64,000 bases of DNA from Flavobacteriaceae bacterium PS02336 (GTDB lineage Bacteria > Bacteroidota > Bacteroidia > Flavobacteriales > Flavobacteriaceae). The position numbers and the translations under genes were made by a program. Positions 60,201-64,000 of the stretch are shown piece after piece. Positions within the stretch are counted from its first letter, which is position 1; the number at the start of each line of letters is the position of its first letter. The notes beneath the pieces were generated by a model that saw nothing but the letters and a program-made list of their open reading frames with translations, ran no database searches and was not told where the DNA came from. Where the stretch lies: assembly GCA_029960065.1 (NCBI GenBank), contig JASCOF010000001.1, positions 1,178,001 through 1,242,000 of the forward strand. Reading direction: 5' to 3'.

Positions 60201-61355
60201 GCTCAAACGGCTGTTGACCCATTCAAAAACACGATCAATAATACCATATTCCTGTAATTTATCAAATATGGCTGTACCAAAAGGAACAAGTCCCATAAAT
60301 CCTTCAATAAGATTGATGGCATTTCTATCGACATTTACGTCATTTAAAGGGTCGTAACCTGCTACAACTGTAAGTAGTGTATAACCTGGAATATGTCTGA
60401 CGTCGTTTTTTATAAAATCAGGAATCGCAATGGACAATAATGATCCCTGAATCATTTCGGGAGCAGGGGAGACTTCTGTTTTTTTTCTAATAGCAGCGCC
60501 CTGCTGTACGGTATGGGTTAATTCGTGGGCGAGCAAATGTTTCCCGTCTTTCGAATTTGGATTGTATTTTCCTTCGTTAAAATAAATATTGTTTCCAGTT
60601 GCAAAAGCTTGAGCGCCCAACTGCTTATTCATTTGAACAGCATTAGCATCATTATGAATACGGACATTGCTGAAATCGGCTCCAATACCTGATTCCATTT
60701 CGGATTTTACTTTTCCAGATAGGGGAGAACCACCGCCTTTACTGCTGTTTAAATTAGATTCTAAATTAGAATTATTGCTAGGATTGGCATCACTAGCTGG
60801 ACTCTTTTGTATTTGTTTGTCTTCGTCTTTGGCTTGTTTCTCTTCTTCTTTTTTCTGCTGTACATTTTCTTCTTCCCTTTTATTTTGGATTAGAGGTTTG
60901 GGTGAAAGTATGTTTTTTGAAGCAATTTCTGTTTTTTTGACTTCTTTTTTCTGAATTAACCTTTTTGATGCAGCAAAATCGGGATTGATTTCTCGTTTTT
61001 CGGTTATTCTCGAATCGAGTTTATTTTGGATTGATTCGTCTTTTAGCTGCGTAATTGGCGTTATTTCGGATGCCGTTTTTTGCTGTATTTCTTTGTTTTG
61101 GGCTTCTTGTTTTTGTACATCACGTGCCAGTTTCTTTTGCATTACTGGCGATGGCGAAAAGAAAGCGTCTGTTTTTGCAGTTTGTTTACTAGCAACTACT
61201 TGGTCTGCAACTCTATCGGCTTCAGCTTCAAATTTATCATTAGATTTTCCTATATTCAATTTTGCCTGTACCCCAAAAAAAGATTCATTCCCCTTGTCAT
61301 GTTGTGACGAGGAGTGCGAAGGATTTGTATTTGCTTTTTTGGTTAAGACTGGCAT
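57279..61355 (-). CDS. Large DUF4157 (eCIS-associated) protein with internal repeats and HNH-like C-terminal region
   Basis: 1358 residues. The N-terminus has a short signature (KLNIGKSNDKFEAEADRVAD, about 32-51) and Gln/Lys/Glu-rich linkers. DUF4157 spans about 215-290, with H277-E278-x-x-H281 in LLAHELTHTVQQ, the putative zinc site. From about 323 to 755 a helical unit occurs three times, each starting YxLI/LKxxxxxDPL (60388, ~59988, ~59577). A long helical region follows to ~1030. At 1137-1173, SEHILPF, DNQQ and YHDSAREK give an H-N-H pattern. The last ~40 residues repeat the N-terminal signature (DKYELEADKVADQV). It is probably an eCIS cargo or tail-associated protein. Three bases separate it from the next gene upstream. 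Confidence 0.8.
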   Translation of the reverse strand: MPVLTKKANTNPSHSSSQHDKGNESFFGVQAKLNIGKSNDKFEAEADRVADQVVASKQTAKTDAFFSPSPVMQKKLARDVQKQEAQNKEIQQKTASEITPITQLKDESIQNKLDSRITEKREINPDFAASKRLIQKKEVKKTEIASKNILSPKPLIQNKREEENVQQKKEEEKQAKDEDKQIQKSPASDANPSNNSNLESNLNSSKGGGSPLSGKVKSEMESGIGADFSNVRIHNDANAVQMNKQLGAQAFATGNNIYFNEGKYNPNSKDGKHLLAHELTHTVQQGAAIRKKTEVSPAPEMIQGSLLSIAIPDFIKNDVRHIPGYTLLTVVAGYDPLNDVNVDRNAINLIEGFMGLVPFGTAIFDKLQEYGIIDRVFEWVNSRLSELGLSMDALLKLVQDAWEESSGTDFIDIARTKFNDLVGRVTTFAASLVDQIITWIKEALIGVAEPLLAENKAYALIKKIIKYDPLRDEAVNATTVEILEDFLLLIGKQTELEQMREKGTLQKTADWLDTQVGTFNSLLGELRGLITTAWDAIQPANLANISDNLSALAAQTGEFLQRVWDFASGVALKVLELVKDSLLGWLSSQAATVRGYSLIKVIIGKDPFTQEAVPRTIPNMIRGFMSLMDGGEEQYAQMVESGAIARITGEIEAAVATLNMTPQYIIQLFTDIWDSMTIDDLIHPIDAFTRIIDKFGEPIGRLIAFVAEIVRIVIVAILEIMNFPFDLIGNIITRALEAIEDIKKDPIGFLKNILRALKQGFIQFFDNIVNHLINGVTGWLMSELKDANIPVLTDFSLRGVITWVMEVLNISMERIWEKLAAHPRIGPARVARIRSMINTLEGIWTFIKDVQERGMAAIWDKIQEQLSNLWNTVLDAVKNFVMERIVNRITARLLSMLDPTGIMAVINGAMAFFNAIQSFIKYLREMLEVVNSFVNGVADLARGNVATAADYLERTMGQAMPVVIGFLANQVGLTGIGARIGEMIISVRQMVDEALTWLVNQAVDRGMALLDRVMGRAQPETATPSGAIAGALAEIDTESEKESDGGEITADEAQAIKNKVNTDHSSVINISSVTDAGEDWDFEYAPIVQMAGKKVKKNSSCNEPGTSAPNIGNIAKHGSQGSSLRSGPELFWLESEHILPFATGRSLWQALALYLPERGWSEDNQQTTIMIYHDSAREKTVQDNQVSRSFTTAVSNINISEMFNRERIRYESGDRNALSSGRDILARILQALQNAKQDAVSRTNTAVINENNKKMPGCTKTNGERRGEAGAPKPTLSQIENAATQQYDDVIRLVTNELLTVEERRRRLDSRRLLPKLNSGKSQDKYELEADKVADQVTSNENNNNSLIMDSTKKPSSK

Positions 61356-61358
61356 ATT

Positions 61359-62507
61359 TTATTGACTTATACTGTAATTTGATTTTAAAGCGGAATTGGA
61401 TCTGGAATAAATTCTAATGAAATATTTATCTCCGGGAGTAACACTTGCGATATTAAATTTTAAGGTTGAAGGAATATTATCTGGCGAAAGTCTTTTTGAG
61501 CCGATATTAGTGTCGTCTATAAGACCACATTTGATAACCTGAGCACTAAAGTCTTCTTTAATCCAAGAGGCGGGAGGTTCCATATAATCTACCTCAATAA
61601 CTATTTTTAAAGCGTCACTTTTAGAAGGGACAAAAGTTTCTGTATAACATGTATTGTGATAATCATGGCACGAACCGGATAAGCTTAAATGTTTAGTTGA
61701 ACCGCAATCTGGATCAGATCGCTTTTGAATACTATTTGTTTTCTTGCTGCCCGTTTGCTGTATGGTATGAGTAAGTTCATGAGCAAGCAGATGTTTGCCT
61801 TCCTTAGAGTTTGGATTGTATTTTCCTTTATTGAAATAAACATCGCTGCCATGTGTAAAAGCTTGTGCACCGAGTTCTTCACTCATTTGAACGGCTTTGC
61901 TGTCTGTGTGGATGTTTATATCGCTGAAATCGGCTCCAAAACCAGATTCCATTTCTTGTTTTGTATTTTTGTCCATTCCATTACCGCCTCCTTTAGAGCT
62001 GTTGAGATCACTTTCGACACCATCATTTACTGTGTTTGATTCCTTTAATTTTGTTTGAAGTGGTTTCTCTTCTTTTTTTTCTTCTTTTTTCTGAGCCTTT
62101 TTGTCTTCACTTTCGCAGTCTGCACATTTTTTCTGCACTTTCTTGTCTTCTTCTTTTTCTCCTTTTTTCTGTACTTTTTTATCTTCTTCTTTATCGGATT
62201 TCTTTTGTACCTTTTTGTCTTCTTCCTTTTCTTTACCCATTTTTTGCAAAGGCTGTTCTTGTGCCAGGTCTTGTTTTTGAACGGTTGAAATGGTTTCTGA
62301 AATTGGTTTCTGCTGTACCGCTTCTTCGCTTCTTGATTGTAAAAGTCCTCCCGTTTTACGGTTGTTAACTACTTTATCGGCAACATTATCGGCTTCAGTT
62401 TCATATTTGTCTCCGACAGCGCCTGTAGTAAGCTTTTTTTGAACTTTTGGTCCAAAAAAAGGCGTAGGAGACGGGGCAGCTATTTTTTTTTGTTCAAACT
62501 CTCTCAT
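61359..62507 (-). CDS. DUF4157 protein with charged tandem repeats
   Basis: 382 residues. The N-terminal signature KLTTGAVGDKYETEADNVAD is the same as in the larger neighbour. Four copies of EEDKKVQKK-like repeats (about 92-140) follow, the last with CADCESEDKKAQKK, a possible metal-binding CxxC. DUF4157 (about 175-255) has H243-E244-L-T-H247. A C-terminal ~130-residue beta-rich domain with several Cys (DPDCGSTKHLSLSGSCHDYHNTC) follows, of unknown function. DUF4157 proteins associate with eCIS particles in many phyla. It is upstream of and nearly contiguous with the large paralogue, so co-expressed. Confidence 0.83.
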   Translation of the reverse strand: MREFEQKKIAAPSPTPFFGPKVQKKLTTGAVGDKYETEADNVADKVVNNRKTGGLLQSRSEEAVQQKPISETISTVQKQDLAQEQPLQKMGKEKEEDKKVQKKSDKEEDKKVQKKGEKEEDKKVQKKCADCESEDKKAQKKEEKKEEKPLQTKLKESNTVNDGVESDLNSSKGGGNGMDKNTKQEMESGFGADFSDINIHTDSKAVQMSEELGAQAFTHGSDVYFNKGKYNPNSKEGKHLLAHELTHTIQQTGSKKTNSIQKRSDPDCGSTKHLSLSGSCHDYHNTCYTETFVPSKSDALKIVIEVDYMEPPASWIKEDFSAQVIKCGLIDDTNIGSKRLSPDNIPSTLKFNIASVTPGDKYFIRIYSRSNSALKSNYSISQ

Positions 62508-62540
62508 GATCTTACCATTTTGGGTTTATAGTTTGTTTAA

Positions 62541-63401
62541 TTAAACAAACTGCGGATTATTCGCCATAATACCTTCTTTCTCTAATGCATTTTTTATTTC
62601 CTTATACCAATACGGAAATATTTTAGAGAGCCGAAGTTCAATCTCTTCAACAACATATTTTTCATATTTTTTCATTCCAAAAAAATGAGAATACCCAATA
62701 CTGTCTGCATACTTTCCTTGCTCTCTTATGTTTTCTCCTTTTAAAACTATGGTCGGATTATTGTTTTTATAATCCAATAAGGACGCAAGAGTATATTGTT
62801 CAATTAAAATACAAGTCTCATAGCCTTCTTGTTTCAGTACATCAAAGCTTTTTTGGTTTTCTAAATATATTTTCTCCAAATCATAATAGCTTTTTATAAA
62901 TTCATCACGAAGCTTGAGATCATTAAAACCAAATACGCCGCAATTATAGGAATAGCCTAAATTGGAATGCCAATACGGCAAATTATTAGCGTATTTAGTA
63001 AATAATTCTACCTGCTTTTTATAATGGATTTCATAAGTATCTTCTTTGCGTTCTACGATAACATCATCAAAACTAAAATCTATTTTTTTCTTAATAAATA
63101 TGTCGGTGTCTATATGGACAAAGGGTTTTGTCTGCAATTCCATAGCATTAATTTTAGATTTCATCCAAAGATCAATTCTGTTTTCCTTTTGCACTTTGGT
63201 AACAGCGCAAGGAAGCATGTATAGAAACTCAAAACCTTTTTCATCTACATAAAGTTCAATATCATCGTACCACAAATGACTATACAATATACTTAGGGCC
63301 GTCATGTAGATGGTTTCCTTTAGTTTGTCTCCCATATTCCATCTATTGTTCATTATCGGCAGTACATCAAGGCTATAAATGATCTTGTGTCTTTGTTTCA
63401 T
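62541..63401 (-). CDS. Glycosyltransferase-like protein (DUF6734-type)
   Basis: 286 residues from the ATG at 63401; the frame extends 20 codons upstream into the preceding gene's tail, but this ATG starts 12 bases after that gene's stop. IIYSLDVLPIMNNRWNM, LSILYSHLWYDDIELYVDEKGFEFL, PFVHIDTDIFIKKKI (DxD), NLGYSYNCGVFGFNDLKLRDEFI and ILIEQYTLASLL match the nucleotide-sugar binding layout of GT-A enzymes. My recollection is that Bacteroidota paralogues are annotated DUF6734. It is cytoplasmic. It sits directly upstream of the DUF4157 genes on the same strand, so it may modify an eCIS component. Confidence 0.7.
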   Translation of the reverse strand: MKQRHKIIYSLDVLPIMNNRWNMGDKLKETIYMTALSILYSHLWYDDIELYVDEKGFEFLYMLPCAVTKVQKENRIDLWMKSKINAMELQTKPFVHIDTDIFIKKKIDFSFDDVIVERKEDTYEIHYKKQVELFTKYANNLPYWHSNLGYSYNCGVFGFNDLKLRDEFIKSYYDLEKIYLENQKSFDVLKQEGYETCILIEQYTLASLLDYKNNNPTIVLKGENIREQGKYADSIGYSHFFGMKKYEKYVVEEIELRLSKIFPYWYKEIKNALEKEGIMANNPQFV

Positions 63402-63412
63402 ATAGTTTTGTT

Positions 63413-64000
63413 TTAAACGATGCCTTCTTTCTCTAAAGCGTTCTTTACTTCTTTGTACCAATACGGAAACAGTTTAGAAAGCCTGTTTTCTATTTCTTGA
63501 ACAATTTCAATTCTATATTTTTTTTGACCTGCAATATGTGTGTAACCAATTCTATCTGCCAGCTGACTGTTTTCGAATAAGTTTTTTTTCCAAAGCAATA
63601 GTGTTGGTTTAATATTATGGTGATGTAATAGTGATGCTAGATTATATTGTTCTAAAACAATACAAGGTTCTACTCTTGCTATTTCTGGATTGTTATTTTT
63701 TATAAAAATTTCTTCTAAAGCATAAAAAGCTTTTAAAAACTGATCCCGAAGTTCGAGGTCTCTAAAACCCAATACGCCGCAATTAAATGCATATCCTAAA
63801 TCGGGTTTCCAATAGTCTAAATCCTGCGTATATTGATTAAAAAAATCCAGACGATATTGGTACATGCTGTATAATTCGTAATCATTTTGTTCAACAATTA
63901 CCTTTTCAAAATCAAAATTTATTTTTTTCTTTATAAAGGCATCATTATCAAGATGTATAAAAGGTTTAGTTTGTTTTTCGATTACATCAATTTTCGATTT
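63413..64000 (-). CDS. Glycosyltransferase-like protein (DUF6734-type), 5' end beyond window
   Basis: Open to the right window edge on the minus strand; at least 195 codons are visible. The edge-proximal part reads TKPFIHLDNDAFIKKKINF, equivalent to the DxD region of the 62541 gene. YAFNCGVLGFRDLELRDQFLKAF and CIVLEQYNLASLL, then the shared ending SKLFPYWYKEVKNALEKEGI, show that it is a close paralogue made by tandem duplication. The reading frame visible within the window is uninterrupted. Its start and N-terminal third lie beyond 64000. Confidence 0.72.
   Translation of the reverse strand, partial: KSKIDVIEKQTKPFIHLDNDAFIKKKINFDFEKVIVEQNDYELYSMYQYRLDFFNQYTQDLDYWKPDLGYAFNCGVLGFRDLELRDQFLKAFYALEEIFIKNNNPEIARVEPCIVLEQYNLASLLHHHNIKPTLLLWKKNLFENSQLADRIGYTHIAGQKKYRIEIVQEIENRLSKLFPYWYKEVKNALEKEGIV

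Noticed and set aside
62036..62368. Plus-strand hydrophobic Phe/Leu-rich open frames over the DUF4157 charged repeats
   Set aside because: Antisense of Lys/Glu-rich repeats; the amino-acid bias is a coding artefact and there is no start context.
1..64000. CRISPR arrays, tRNA/rRNA genes, insertion sequences
   Set aside because: No regularly spaced direct repeats, no cloverleaf or rRNA-like sequence and no transposase or integrase motifs were recognised by reading.

Overview
The window looks like chromosomal DNA of a Flavobacterium-like member of the Bacteroidota (Flavobacteriaceae). The DNA is AT-rich. Many starts are preceded by the Bacteroidota -7 promoter element TAnnTTTG rather than a Shine-Dalgarno sequence. 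The gene content also fits: a DKNYY/TonB-C lipoprotein, TlpA-like protein, TonB-dependent receptor with glycosidases, NUDIX-type sugar regulator, DUF4157/eCIS proteins, and dispersed palindromic intergenic repeats. No rRNA, tRNA, CRISPR array, transposase or integrase was seen. All functional calls come from reading motifs; nothing was searched against a database.

Layout. 1-16 kb: mixed housekeeping and surface genes (3-methyladenine glycosylase, DUF763 protein, lipoproteins, a PL14-like protein, Zn alcohol dehydrogenase, an SDR-AraC pair, small stress-type genes and a lone receiver protein). 16-21 kb: a minus-strand electrophile/quinone-type redox operon (ABM monooxygenase, DJ-1/PfpI, Old Yellow Enzyme, aldo/keto reductase) behind a Crp/Fnr regulator and a perfect CRP-like palindrome. 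21-24 kb: a TlpA-like gene divergent from a histidine kinase-response regulator pair, with direct repeats typical of an OmpR-type regulator between them. 24-32 kb: AsmA-like protein, Tat-signal aldo/keto reductase, amino acid permease, DUF1826, orphan antitoxin, MEDS sensor. 32.8-36 kb: three accessory genes of unknown function, each next to a copy of one ~90-115 bp intergenic repeat.

37.3-42.2 kb is the most interesting accessory block. It holds a ThiF/E1-like adenylyltransferase, a PAS-LuxR regulator, a LuxI/FeeM-like GNAT acyltransferase, an NHLP-type (nitrile-hydratase-like leader) RiPP precursor, an HExxH metalloprotease-like protein and an unknown protein. I read it as a candidate uncharacterised RiPP or lipopeptide pathway: the precursor would be modified by the GNAT and/or E1-like enzyme, trimmed by the metalloprotease, and controlled by the LuxR protein. 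The product and the reaction order are inference.

42-45 kb: MreB homologue, cupin, and a NUDIX-wHTH regulator with a degenerate Nudix box. 45.3-54.6 kb: a polysaccharide-utilisation-like run (TonB-dependent receptor, two GH3 enzymes with EF-hand-like motifs, nucleoside-hydrolase-like protein, esterase-like protein), probably for a beta-linked glycan. There is no SusD. A perfect 10-bp-arm palindrome precedes the run. 54.7-55.8 kb: HxlR regulator divergent from a nitroreductase with operator-like palindromes between them.

55.9-64.0 kb (minus strand): the end of a probable extracellular contractile injection system (eCIS) locus. It has an AAA+ ATPase, a 1358-residue DUF4157 protein with three internal repeats and an HNH-like C-terminal region, a second DUF4157 protein with charged repeats, and two tandem glycosyltransferase-like proteins, the last cut by the window edge. 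The structural eCIS genes, if present, lie beyond position 64000.
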